In this document: positions 52,311-62,183 of the stretch, in pieces | Layout: every line of letters begins with the position of its first letter | Position numbering within the stretch: the stretch's first letter is position 1 | NCBI RefSeq assembly: GCF_014054525.1 | Contig: NZ_CP059564.1 | Location: 134,357 to 198,356 of the forward strand | DNA length: 64,000 nt | DNA from: Alysiella filiformis | Lineage (GTDB): Bacteria; Pseudomonadota; Gammaproteobacteria; Burkholderiales; Neisseriaceae | Direction: 5' to 3' | Notes under the pieces: generated by a model | What the model was told of the DNA's origin: nothing | Databases searched by the model: none | What the model saw: the letters and a program-made list of their open reading frames with translations, nothing else | Program-made: the position numbers and the translations under genes

Positions 52311-52990
52311 ATTCCCGATACATTCATCTGCACGAAGCACTCGGCTTGGGCGCAATGTGGCTGAAAAACAGCGCAAAAATCATCGCCCAACCCACCCCCA
52401 ACACATTCAGGCAGCCTGAAAAAAAACACAAAACCCCCAATCCACAAGCCCGACAACAACTCATCGCCTTTTTACAAAAAACCGAATCCACCCCCACTCC
52501 AATCGCCAAACCCATTCAAGCCACCCAACCCACAACCCATTTTCAGATTAGCCTGCACCCCGCCCGCCTGTTCGTATTGAGCGCGTGTCCCACATGGCAA
52601 GACATCAGCGCTAATCGCCTGTTTAGCGGCGAAGACGGCGCATTATTGCAAAAAATGTTTGCCGCCATTCAATTACCCATCGCGCAAGTGCAATACAGTT
52701 GCTGGATAAAAAATCTGCCACCACAACACATCAGCCCCACACCCGAAATGTTTGCCGCCGCCCTCAATGAAATTCAGCACGAAAAAAACACCGTCCAAGC
52801 CCAAGCCATTTTGCTGCTGGGCGATGATTTCCAACGCCCCAATATGCAAGCCCTCATCACACAAATGGCAGGCGACACCCCCGTGTTCATCATTTCCCAC
52901 CCCCTACGCATACAGCGCGACAGCACCCTACGCCGCCCCGCATGGGAAACCCTACAACGCCTCCAAGCCCATTTAGCCCACAACGCATAA
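52304..52990 (+). CDS. UDG-fold-like protein, possible HolD (psi) equivalent
   Basis: This 228-residue protein has a low-complexity N-terminal third (FRQPEKKHKTPNPQARQQ, partly encoded by a DUS). The C-terminal domain contains FVLSACPTWQDISANRLFSGEDGALLQKMFAAIQLP and AQAILLLGDDFQRPNMQALI. The GEDGALLQKMF phrase resembles the GxxGxLLdxmL of family-4 uracil-DNA glycosylases, but the catalytic GExPG motif is absent. In E. coli holD is the neighbour of rimI, so a psi-type clamp-loader subunit is an alternative. Translation is coupled to rimI. Confidence 0.6.
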   Translation: MLNSRYIHLHEALGLGAMWLKNSAKIIAQPTPNTFRQPEKKHKTPNPQARQQLIAFLQKTESTPTPIAKPIQATQPTTHFQISLHPARLFVLSACPTWQDISANRLFSGEDGALLQKMFAAIQLPIAQVQYSCWIKNLPPQHISPTPEMFAAALNEIQHEKNTVQAQAILLLGDDFQRPNMQALITQMAGDTPVFIISHPLRIQRDSTLRRPAWETLQRLQAHLAHNA

Positions 52991-53022
52991 AAAGCCTTTG
53001 CCCCACCCCATTCAGGCAGCCT

Positions 53023-53264
53023 GAAACCTTTGCAAAACCTACCTTTAAACTGATGTAGAGGCGGATTTCATATCCGCCTCTTTTCAATTTATGTAAAAAC
53101 AGGACAAGTGTAGGGTGCAACTTGTTGCACCATTTTCCTGATAAAACATGGACTTGGTGCAACAATTTGCACCCTACATGGTGTCCCAAAAATAAAAATT
53201 TCTGCAAATCTAAACAGGGCAAATATGAAATCTGCCCTTGCGAACCGAGTTTTGCAAAAGTTTC
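53023..53264 (+). mobile_element. 152-bp element, copy D, interrupted by another repeat
   Basis: GAAACCTTTGCAAAAC begins at 53023 directly after a DUS, and TTTTGCAAAAGTTTC ends at 53264. The left and right arms match copy A, but a 70-bp GTAGGGTGC hairpin sits in the middle (53109-53178), making the span 242 bp. Confidence 0.78.
53109..53178. repeat. GTAGGGTGC-type hairpin nested in copy D
   Basis: TGTAGGGTGCAACTTGTTGC and GCAACAATTTGCACCCTACA are the inverted ends. The loop is shared with 51753-51820. Confidence 0.75.
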
Positions 53265-53425
53265 AGCCTGCAAGCCTTTTTTGTAAAAAAACAACATTGC
53301 CCCAAAAAAAGAAAAAACCACCGCCCCAAAAATAAAAACACAACAAAATCAAACAAATTAACCCAAAAAATGTTAAAAAAAAACCACAGACCCACACAAA
53401 CAACCGTAAAAAAAGCAGAATAAGT

Positions 53426-53454
53426 TTGTTTTTTTTGCCCAAAGGCATTATATT
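53426..53454 (+). promoter_or_regulatory. Porin promoter with a T8 tract
   Basis: TTGTTT (53426-53431), 17 bp, TATATT (53449-53454). A run of eight T (53429-53436) overlaps the -35 and spacer. The start codon is 111 bp further on, after a second A/T-rich stretch. Confidence 0.5.
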
Positions 53455-53565
53455 TAGGCATTCGCAAAAGGTTGAAGGGCGCAACATGACCCCTTGACCA
53501 TTGAGTAAAAAGCTTAACGGCACAAGCCGTTTATTCATTCTTAAACAGTTTTAAGGAATACAGAA

Positions 53566-54624
53566 ATGAAAAAAACCCTGATTGCTTTGACTTTGGCTGC
53601 ATTGCCTGTTGCTGCTTCTGCTGACGTGATTTTGTACGGTCAAGTAAAAGGCGGTATTGAAGTTGATTTCTACGACAAAATGGGTGGCGAGAAATCAAAA
53701 GACACCACTACTGCTATTGTGGATTACGGTTCACGCATTGGTTTTAAAGGTCATGAACACCTGAATGGCGACTTGAAAGCCATTTGGCAAGTAGAACAAC
53801 GTGTAGACATCGCTGGTGGTCGTAATGAAGATGGCAGCATCGCTCGTGGTTTTGGTACACGCAATTCTTTCATCGGTTTGCAAAGCGACACCATCGGTAC
53901 AGTTAAAGCAGGTTACTTCTCTACACCCGTAGATGACGCAGTAGGTCGTTTGGACGAGTGGGAATACAGCAGCGACTACTTGGGTTTGGGTAACTACACA
54001 CGCGGTACTGACGCATCTAAACGTGCTGTGGCAGTAAGCTACACCACCCCAAATATGGCTGGTTTCTCTGCAACTGCTTACGTTTCTCCTAGCGACAACA
54101 ACTCTGGCAAAACTGAAGGTCGTGATTCCACCATTTACGGTTTGGGTGCAACCTACGAAAACAGCGGTTTCTTCGCTGACGTAGCAGGTGGCTATGTGAA
54201 AAACGGTAAAAACAATGGTACATTGGACGCAGCCAACCCCAACATCAAAGAAAAAGCAGGCTACCAAGCTGTTGCTAACGTAGGCTACGAAAACGAACAA
54301 GTTTTGGCTGGTATTGGCTACAACCGCGCTGTAAACGTTGATTCAAAATATGATGTATCTAACGAAGTGGCTGCAACCGTTGCCTACAAAGTAACGCCCA
54401 GCTTGCGCTTGAAAGGTTCTGCTGCTCACGGCTTCAAAATCAGCGACCACCGTGGCAATCCTTACGCTGGCGATGGCAAATACTACCAAGGTATCGTAGG
54501 TGCTGATTACGCCTTGTCTAAACGCACGACTGTAAATGGTCAAGTTGGCTTCTACCAAGAAGGCAAAGGCGATGACAAAACCCAACGTAGCTTGGCTGGT
54601 GTTGGTTTGAAACACAAATTCTAA
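53566..54624 (+). CDS. Neisserial-type outer-membrane porin
   Basis: This 352-residue precursor has the signal MKKTLIALTLAALPVAASA. The mature sequence begins DVILYGQVKGGIEV, continues SRIGFKGHEHLNGDLKAIWQVEQRV and ends GVGLKHKF with a terminal Phe, all marks of the gram-negative porin_4 family (PorA/PorB relatives). It forms a 16-strand trimeric channel. Codon choice is biased toward GCT, GGT and ACT-type codons unlike its neighbours, as expected for a very abundant protein. AAGGAATACAGAA gives the ribosome binding site. A strong terminator follows. Confidence 0.95.
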   Translation: MKKTLIALTLAALPVAASADVILYGQVKGGIEVDFYDKMGGEKSKDTTTAIVDYGSRIGFKGHEHLNGDLKAIWQVEQRVDIAGGRNEDGSIARGFGTRNSFIGLQSDTIGTVKAGYFSTPVDDAVGRLDEWEYSSDYLGLGNYTRGTDASKRAVAVSYTTPNMAGFSATAYVSPSDNNSGKTEGRDSTIYGLGATYENSGFFADVAGGYVKNGKNNGTLDAANPNIKEKAGYQAVANVGYENEQVLAGIGYNRAVNVDSKYDVSNEVAATVAYKVTPSLRLKGSAAHGFKISDHRGNPYAGDGKYYQGIVGADYALSKRTTVNGQVGFYQEGKGDDKTQRSLAGVGLKHKF

Positions 54625-54654
54625 TTTAAACCCATTGGTTTAATGTGAATCAAA

Positions 54655-54695
54655 AAATGGCTTGTGGTGGCAACATCACAAGCCATTTGCTTTAT
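54655..54695 (+). terminator. Porin terminator
   Basis: AAATGGCTTGTG and CACAAGCCATTT form a perfect 12-bp stem around a 10-nt loop, followed by GCTTTAT. Confidence 0.88.
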
Positions 54696-54724
54696 AATTT
54701 AAGTGATGAGCAAAAAGCCATTTT

Positions 54725-55050
54725 GCAACTTTTGCAAAACTCAGTTCATAGGGGCAAATTTCACATCTGCTTTTTTTAATTTATTGATAACGCGATTTCG
54801 GGATAAAAGTGATTGATAAATTTAAGTCACTTTGCTCCCTCTCCCTGTGGGAGAGGGCTGGGGAGAGGGTATGCTGCTCAACAAGCCCTCTCTCCAACTC
54901 TCTCCCATAGGGAGAGAGGGCAGGTTTGTTGGCAAATTGACAGTTACTTATCCCGAGTTCACGTTATTGATACAAATAAAAATTTCTGCAAGTCTAAACA
55001 GAACAGATGTGAAATTTGCCCCTATGAACTGAGTTTTGCAAAGGTTTCAG
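54725..55050 (-). mobile_element. 152-bp-family element, copy E, interrupted by the ~175-bp element
   Basis: The left end GCAACTTTTGCAAAAC is degraded; the right end GTTTTGCAAAGGTTTC is perfect and runs into a DUS. The insertion at 54790-54963 splits the A/T-rich spacer. Removing it and one direct-repeat copy leaves ~143 bp. Confidence 0.75.
54790..54963 (+). mobile_element. ~175-bp inverted-repeat element nested in copy E with target duplication
   Basis: The left end (A)ACGCGATTTCGGGATAA pairs with the right end TTATCCCGAGTTCACG(T). TTATTGATA is present on both sides (54781-54789 and 54964-54972). Copy A of the outer element has a single corresponding CTTGATA at this point, so the duplication was made by the insertion. 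Two CCCTCTCCC/GGGAGAGGG hairpins lie inside; no ORF. Confidence 0.8.
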
Positions 55051-55063
55051 GCTGCCTGAATAT

Positions 55064-55933
55064 TCAATTTTTCCAAGAAATCGCCAAATCATACAGTGCT
55101 TTTTTGCTTTCGCCTGTGATTTTGGCGGCTAAATCGGCGGCTTGTTTGGTGGGCAATTCGGCTGCCAAAATTTTCATCACATTTTGTGCGTGTTCAGGCA
55201 GCGTTTCATGCTGCACTTTTTCGCTGGCGTGCAACACCAATACCATTTCGCCGCGCGTTTGATTGTTGTCGGCTGCCAATTTTTCGCACAATGTTTCGGC
55301 ATTGCCTTGCAAAAATGTTTCAAATGTTTTGGTCATTTCACGCGCCAACATCAGTTTGCGCTGCGGCAAAATGGCTGCCACATCGCGCAAGGTATCGGCA
55401 ATCCGATGTGGTGTTTCAAATGCCACCACTGGATAATCGGCATTTTCCCAACTTTGCAATAATTTCACGCGCTCGCCCGATTTGGCGGGCAAAAATCCAT
55501 GAAAATAAAAATGCGGCTCTGCCACCCCTGCCACGCTCAACGCTGCCATCACCGCGCTCGCCCCCACCACTGGCACAATCGCAAAACCTGCTTCACGCAC
55601 CCTTGCCACCAACTTGGCACCAGGGTCGCAAATGGCTGGGGTGCCTGCGTCTGAAATCTGTGCCACACGCTGCCCTGCCGACAATGCGGCAATGATTTTG
55701 TCTGCCATTTGCTGTTCGTTGTGTTCGCGCACGGAAATGAGCTTAGCTTGAATGCCGTAAGCCGACAATAATTGGGCGGAAACGCGCGTGTCTTCGGCAC
55801 AAACCAAATCGGCTTGCTGCAAAATGGCTAGGGCGCGTAGGGTAATGTCCGCCAAATTGCCAATGGGCGTGGCAACAATGTAAAGCGTGCTGGGCGCAAG
55901 GCTGTTTAGGGCTTTTTGGAAATGTTTTTGCAT
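55064..55933 (-). CDS. rsmI: 16S rRNA (cytidine1402-2'-O)-methyltransferase
   Basis: This 289-residue tetrapyrrole-methylase-fold enzyme has TLYIVATPIGNLADITLRALAILQ, ADLVCAEDTR and QISDAGTPAICDPGAKLV, then PVVGASAVMAALSVAG. The C-terminal extension ends KQAADLAAKITGESKKALYDLAI. This is standard RsmI, modifying the decoding centre. Start at ATG 55933. The 22.7-kb gene is a shorter paralogue. Confidence 0.95.
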   Translation of the reverse strand: MQKHFQKALNSLAPSTLYIVATPIGNLADITLRALAILQQADLVCAEDTRVSAQLLSAYGIQAKLISVREHNEQQMADKIIAALSAGQRVAQISDAGTPAICDPGAKLVARVREAGFAIVPVVGASAVMAALSVAGVAEPHFYFHGFLPAKSGERVKLLQSWENADYPVVAFETPHRIADTLRDVAAILPQRKLMLAREMTKTFETFLQGNAETLCEKLAADNNQTRGEMVLVLHASEKVQHETLPEHAQNVMKILAAELPTKQAADLAAKITGESKKALYDLAISWKN

Positions 55934-56172
55934 GATTCAGGCTGCCTGAAAAAAGAAAACCGAATTTTAACGTCAAAATGAACATTTTTGACTGCGGCAA
56001 CCGACTTTTTAAAAAAGTAAACCACATCATGCTTTCAGGCAGCCTGACAATTTGATACATGGTTCTGATATTTTATCGCGTACCGCCAAACCCCATTTGG
56101 GTGGGTTCAACTTGTCATCATGGCATCAATCCTTTACCATATTGAATTAAATCAACTTTTTTCATTTTCAAT

Positions 56173-56709
56173 TTGAACAACGATAAAACACATCATTTTG
56201 AGCAAATCGGTTTGACTTCGCCACACGTTCAGGCTGCCAAACGCATTTATTATCAAGCATTTGGGCATAGTAAACCTTTGCCCTTTTGGGTTTTGCAACT
56301 CAATGCCTTGCGTCCGACTGTGCAATTTTGGGCTTTGCTGGAAAACGATGAATTGCGCGGCTGGCTATATCTGCTGGTTGGGAAAGACATTGTTTTTATT
56401 TACTATTGTGCCATAGCGCAACCATATCGCTCACGCGGTTATGGCGGATTGATGATGGATTGGCTCAAACAGCGTTTCCCCAAACACCGATTGGCATTGA
56501 ATTTGCCCCTGCCCGATGGGCATGAAACGCAACGTGAGCGGTTTTACGCGCGACACGGTTTTCGCCATGCGGATTTTGTTTATACTGAACGCGGTTTGCG
56601 GTCTGATGTGCTGGTGTGTCAGGGCGATTTGACGGCGGCGGAATATGTGGCTTTGCTGCGACCGTTTGCGTTTTACTGCTACCCCATTCGCACTTTGCCG
56701 CGCGTGTAA
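56173..56709 (+). CDS. GNAT acetyltransferase, TTG start
   Basis: This 178-residue protein has the acetyl-CoA motif CAIAQPYRSRGYGGLMMDWL (RSRGYG) followed by RERFYARHGFRHADFVY. The first half matches a ~180-residue GNAT group. No ATG is available before the domain, so TTG 56173 is the likely start; no clear ribosome binding site is seen. The fold is certain but the substrate is unknown. An inverted DUS pair follows at 56716-56757, between it and gyrB. Confidence 0.72.
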   Translation: MNNDKTHHFEQIGLTSPHVQAAKRIYYQAFGHSKPLPFWVLQLNALRPTVQFWALLENDELRGWLYLLVGKDIVFIYYCAIAQPYRSRGYGGLMMDWLKQRFPKHRLALNLPLPDGHETQRERFYARHGFRHADFVYTERGLRSDVLVCQGDLTAAEYVALLRPFAFYCYPIRTLPRV

Positions 56710-56715
56710 AAAACA

Positions 56716-56757
56716 TTTCAGGCAGCCTGAAAATTAAATGCAGGCTGCCTGAAACCT
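56716..56757. terminator. DUS pair between convergent genes
   Basis: TTTCAGGCAGCCTGAAA and GCAGGCTGCCTGAAA are near-palindromic DUS, 11 nt apart, that can form a shared terminator for the acetyltransferase and gyrB. Confidence 0.55.
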
Positions 56758-56765
56758 TTTTCCCA

Positions 56766-59180
<2,415 letters not shown>

Positions 59181-59240
59181 TTACTTTGTTGATTAAATTG
59201 AAAATTCGTTTGCTTATTTTGGTATTCAGGCAGCCTGCAA

Positions 59241-59672
59241 TTATTTGCAACGATAAAATGTTTTAGCTTGCGGAGAACTATCTAATTTTTTGACAATTAA
59301 TGTATTTCTGTCTTTCAAAATGAATTCAAATGGCTCGCGCAACTGATAATTTCCCACCACCATTGTACCAGCGATTTTAAGAGGCGTTCGCAGCGTAAAT
59401 TTTGGGCGACTGTGTTCGCTTGCGCCTTCAATATATTGTTGATGTACTGATTGTTTTTCCACCGTTAAATAGATTTCATCATCGGCAAAAACTGCAACGC
59501 CCGATTGACAATATTGGCGTATTAAAGCAGACGTTATCGCTTGCTCACGCCCTTTTTCCCATTGCTAATAAAGCCATTCGCCTTGAAATGTACGCGGAAT
59601 ATCTTGTGCGGCTGCTTGAAATGTTACGCTGCAAAGCATGGTAAATAGGGTAGTTTTTATTTTGTTATTCAT
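59241..59672 (-). pseudogene. Secreted hypothetical protein with an in-frame TAG
   Basis: From ATG 59672, with AAGGA upstream, the frame encodes a signal peptide (MNNKIKTTLFTMLCSVTFQA, then AA) and a short mature protein. It reads DIPRTFQGEWLY, then TAG (59565-59567 on this strand), then QWEKGREQAITSALIRQYC..., and ends TLIVKKLDSSPQAKTFYRCK at 59241. The frame is otherwise clean for 143 codons, so a single base change breaks it. I do not recognise the domain. The stop context TAT TAG CAA is the same as in the integrase. Confidence 0.75.
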
Positions 59673-59699
59673 TAGAATCCTTTTCAGGCTGCCTGAAAA

Positions 59700-59987
59700 C
59701 TAATTTCTTGGCAAAAACTGATACATGCCATTGATTAAAAGTGCAAAAATAATCATAGCAATCATGCAAGTCCATCGTTGTTTTTCTGATAATTTCAAAT
59801 TGGCAAACGCATAAACTGCAATCGTTAAAAATACGGCTGTATTGCCGACGGTTACCCAAGTTTTAAATGCGCTGCTGTACGACTTACTCCACAAGTTAAC
59901 AGTCAAAATCAACCAAACGGCTAAACTTGTCCAGCCCATGATTTTTTGTTCTTTGGGCGTGAGATTTCTCAATGGTTTGCGCGACAT
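59700..59987 (-). CDS. Three-helix small membrane protein, family member 1
   Basis: This 95-residue protein has a short basic N terminus (MSRKPLRNLTPKEQKIMGW), about three membrane helices, and the motif FANLKLSEKQR before the last helix, and it ends QFLPRN. The three upstream genes share the same pattern. I start at ATG 59987; the frame is open further upstream through a DUS. The family is unrecognised and the location is the inner membrane. A DUS lies in each gap between the paralogues. Confidence 0.7.
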   Translation of the reverse strand: MSRKPLRNLTPKEQKIMGWTSLAVWLILTVNLWSKSYSSAFKTWVTVGNTAVFLTIAVYAFANLKLSEKQRWTCMIAMIIFALLINGMYQFLPRN

Positions 59988-60045
59988 GATGTTTTCTTTC
60001 TGTTGTAGGTTGGTTTTTAAGCCAACATTTTCAGGCTGCCTGAAA

Positions 60046-60360
60046 CTAATTTTTCGGTATCCATACCAAAATAAATCCCAAAAGCGAGGCAATAAACAAA
60101 TTGGCATTGTGCCAACGCTGACGTTGTTTATCGGATAATTTGTGGTTGGTGGCTGCGTACATGGCGGTACTCACGCTAATACTGATGACCGCAAATACCC
60201 AAATGCTTTTGGCAAATATGCCCAAACCCGATGTCCAAACCGCCAGCGAAACAAACAAGCCCAGCGCGATTGCCGATATCAACAAGGATTTTTGTCGTTC
60301 GGGCGTGAGTGGTTCAACTTTATTTTGATTGATGATTTTGTTGCGTAATTTTTTTAACAT
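60046..60360 (-). CDS. Three-helix small membrane protein, family member 2
   Basis: This 104-residue paralogue has an N-terminal KKLRNKIINQNKVEPLTPERQKS and membrane helices around residues 28-46, 52-70 and 85-101. The shared motif is ATNHKLSDKQRQRW and the end is VWIPKN. The leader before LTPERQK is longer than in member 1. The reading frame is intact. No characterised homologue comes to mind. Confidence 0.7.
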   Translation of the reverse strand: MLKKLRNKIINQNKVEPLTPERQKSLLISAIALGLFVSLAVWTSGLGIFAKSIWVFAVISISVSTAMYAATNHKLSDKQRQRWHNANLFIASLLGFILVWIPKN

Positions 60361-60402
60361 GATTGTTTTGCCTTTCTTTCAGGCTGCCTGAAAATGACAA
60401 AT

Positions 60403-60717
60403 TTAATTTTTGGGGATAATTTGGATAAAAACATTGCCCAATATTGCCAAAATCACGCCGCCCATCAACATCAATCGGCGTTGTTTTTCGGATAATTTGT
60501 GATTGGCAAATGCAAAAATCGCCACATTGGCAAAAAATGCCACATTCAAAAATATCGCCGTCAGGGTAAATTGCCAACTGTATGTTTTACTTAATGTTAT
60601 CACACACATCAATACGCCCAATACCATACTCCCAAAGCCAAAACATTTTCTTTGTATCGGGCTTAACGCATGGGAGTTTTCAGGCTGGCTGAACAGTTTT
60701 TCTTTGATTTTTTTCAT
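60403..60717 (-). CDS. Three-helix small membrane protein, family member 3
   Basis: This 104-residue paralogue starts MKKIKEKLFSQPENSHALSP; the SQPEN residues come from a DUS variant. The second helix is followed by FANHKLSEKQRRLML and the end is QIIPKN. It is most like members 1 and 2 around the KLSEKQR loop, while its membrane helices are clearly diverged. Confidence 0.7.
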   Translation of the reverse strand: MKKIKEKLFSQPENSHALSPIQRKCFGFGSMVLGVLMCVITLSKTYSWQFTLTAIFLNVAFFANVAIFAFANHKLSEKQRRLMLMGGVILAILGNVFIQIIPKN

Positions 60718-60758
60718 ACCTTAAACCTTTCAGGCTGCCTGAAAATGGCAGCTCTTTT

Positions 60759-60825
60759 GTAGGGTGCGTATCACGCACCAAAAATTTCAAATCGTGGCAA
60801 ATTCGGTGCGTGGGACGCACCCTAC
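60759..60825. repeat. 67-bp GTAGGGTGC hairpin, copy 1
   Basis: GTAGGGTGCGTATCACGCACC and GGTGCGTGGGACGCACCCTAC bound the element, with AAAAATTTCAAATCGTGGCA between. It lies at the 3' end of member 4 and is nearly identical to 61705-61771. Confidence 0.85.
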
Positions 60826-60828
60826 GCA

Positions 60829-61110
60829 CTAATTTCGCGGTAAAAATATTTGCCCCAAAGTACCAAGTATCGATATCGCCAATATCAAGCCCAGCAAATA
60901 TTGCCATTGTTTTGCGGATAATCGGTTTTTATGCTCGGCAAAATACAACGCCAAACCCACGCTCAAATAAAATCCGCCATTCAAACCCGACATGATGACG
61001 GCAAAATACCAACGCTCATAACGATAAAACGGCGCAATCAGCAAAATCATCGCCAAAACAACATTGCCGTACATCAACCATTTTCTTTGTTTGTGGCTTA
61101 AATTGAGCAT
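60829..61110 (-). CDS. Three-helix small membrane protein, family member 4
   Basis: This 93-residue, most divergent paralogue reads MLNLSHKQRKWLMYGNVVLA, with a central pair of helices. The motif is EHKNRLSAKQWQYL and the end QIFLPRN. It lacks the longer N-terminal leader of members 2 and 3. GGAAAAAAATC before the ATG is an acceptable ribosome binding site. It is first in transcription order, and all four may share one message. Confidence 0.7.
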   Translation of the reverse strand: MLNLSHKQRKWLMYGNVVLAMILLIAPFYRYERWYFAVIMSGLNGGFYLSVGLALYFAEHKNRLSAKQWQYLLGLILAISILGTLGQIFLPRN

Positions 61111-61148
61111 GATTTTTTTCCTTTCAGGCTGCCTGAAAATACCGCATT

Positions 61149-61661
61149 TTATTTTTTGGGTGTTGTCCAGTCGTGGCGAAATTCATAGCCATATTTGGGC
61201 GAATATTCATCGCGGAATATGCCGAAACACACGGGATTTTTGCCTTTGTTTGCCTCTTCGCCATAATCATCGGTGGCAATAACGCTTTGATAAGCCATTG
61301 CGACACCCCACACACACATTTGCGGTTCATTGACGCTGAATTGGATTTTGGCTTTTTTACCGTTTTCGTGGTCTTCAATCGTGTGAAAAAGTGGATAAAC
61401 CACGCCATTTCGCGTGTCTATTGCGGCATAAGCACGCGGTTCAACCTCCAACAAAATATAATGCCGATTGAAATTGGGTTTTTGATTTGCCAATGCACGG
61501 CGATATTGGGCTTTGTTTGAGCGGCTGCAATAATCTGTGTCGTTGGTCATGTCAAATTGGCAAGTCGCTACGCCTGTTAATTTGACCGTTTTTGCCATGA
61601 TGTTTGGGCTGAACATCATCATGGCTATCATGATAAATGGGTTAATCCATGCTGTTTTCAT
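61149..61661 (-). CDS. Secreted hypothetical protein
   Basis: I start at ATG 61661, giving the signal MKTAWINPFIMIAMMMFSPN followed by IMA. The mature part has ~147 residues. It contains VATCQFDMTNDTDYCSRSNKAQYRRALA and four cysteines in all, suggesting two disulfides in the periplasm, plus HYILLEVEPRAYAAIDTRNG. I do not recognise the family. The upstream frame (to 61799) is DUS and repeat DNA and not coding. It may be grouped with the small membrane proteins downstream. Confidence 0.65.
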   Translation of the reverse strand: MKTAWINPFIMIAMMMFSPNIMAKTVKLTGVATCQFDMTNDTDYCSRSNKAQYRRALANQKPNFNRHYILLEVEPRAYAAIDTRNGVVYPLFHTIEDHENGKKAKIQFSVNEPQMCVWGVAMAYQSVIATDDYGEEANKGKNPVCFGIFRDEYSPKYGYEFRHDWTTPKK

Positions 61662-61704
61662 GCTTGTTTTCCTTTTCAGGCTGCCTGAAAATCGTGGCTC
61701 TTTT

Positions 61705-61771
61705 GTAGGGTGCGTATCACGCACCAAAAATTTCAAATCGTGGCAAATTCGGTGCGTGGTACGCACCCTAC
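61705..61771. repeat. 67-bp GTAGGGTGC hairpin, copy 2
   Basis: It matches 60759-60825 except for one base in the right arm (GGTACGC for GGGACGC). Both copies are preceded by the same GTGGCTCTTTT/GGCAGCTCTTTT-like phrase and a DUS. Confidence 0.85.
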
Positions 61772-61795
61772 GCGGTTTCAGGCTGCCTGAAAACA

Positions 61796-62080
61796 TCAAT
61801 TTGTTTTTTGCAAAAAATAAGCATCCAACACTTCAACCGCCAGCGTCAAATCCAGACCCCATTGTTGGCGAATGGCTTTAATATCCGCAATGCGTTCGCC
61901 CGTTAAGTTTTGTTCCAACCACATTTTGACTTCGGGATTACCGACCAATAACGCCCCAACAGGCGAAAGCGGTTGCGCGCCATTTCGGGTTTTGAAATAC
62001 ACGGTTAAAAGATGCCAAAAAGCGTAAATCGGGATAAGGCACACCAATACGGTTTTGAAGGTTTCCCAAAATTCATTCAT
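61796..62080 (-). CDS. Small membrane-anchored hypothetical protein
   Basis: This 94-residue protein has one N-terminal membrane helix (FKTVLVCLIPIYAFWHLLTV) and a soluble part, NPEVKMWLEQNLTGERIADIKAIRQQWGL. I do not recognise it. AAGGAAAAAAC before the ATG is a good ribosome binding site. A DUS lies on each side. Confidence 0.62.
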   Translation of the reverse strand: MNEFWETFKTVLVCLIPIYAFWHLLTVYFKTRNGAQPLSPVGALLVGNPEVKMWLEQNLTGERIADIKAIRQQWGLDLTLAVEVLDAYFLQKTN

Positions 62081-62183
62081 GTTTTTTCCTTTTCAGGCTG
62101 CCTGAAAAACGCATTATTATACCGCGACTTAACCCAAAACACACCCTATTTGTTTCCGCCATTTTGCCCCATGACACACATCA

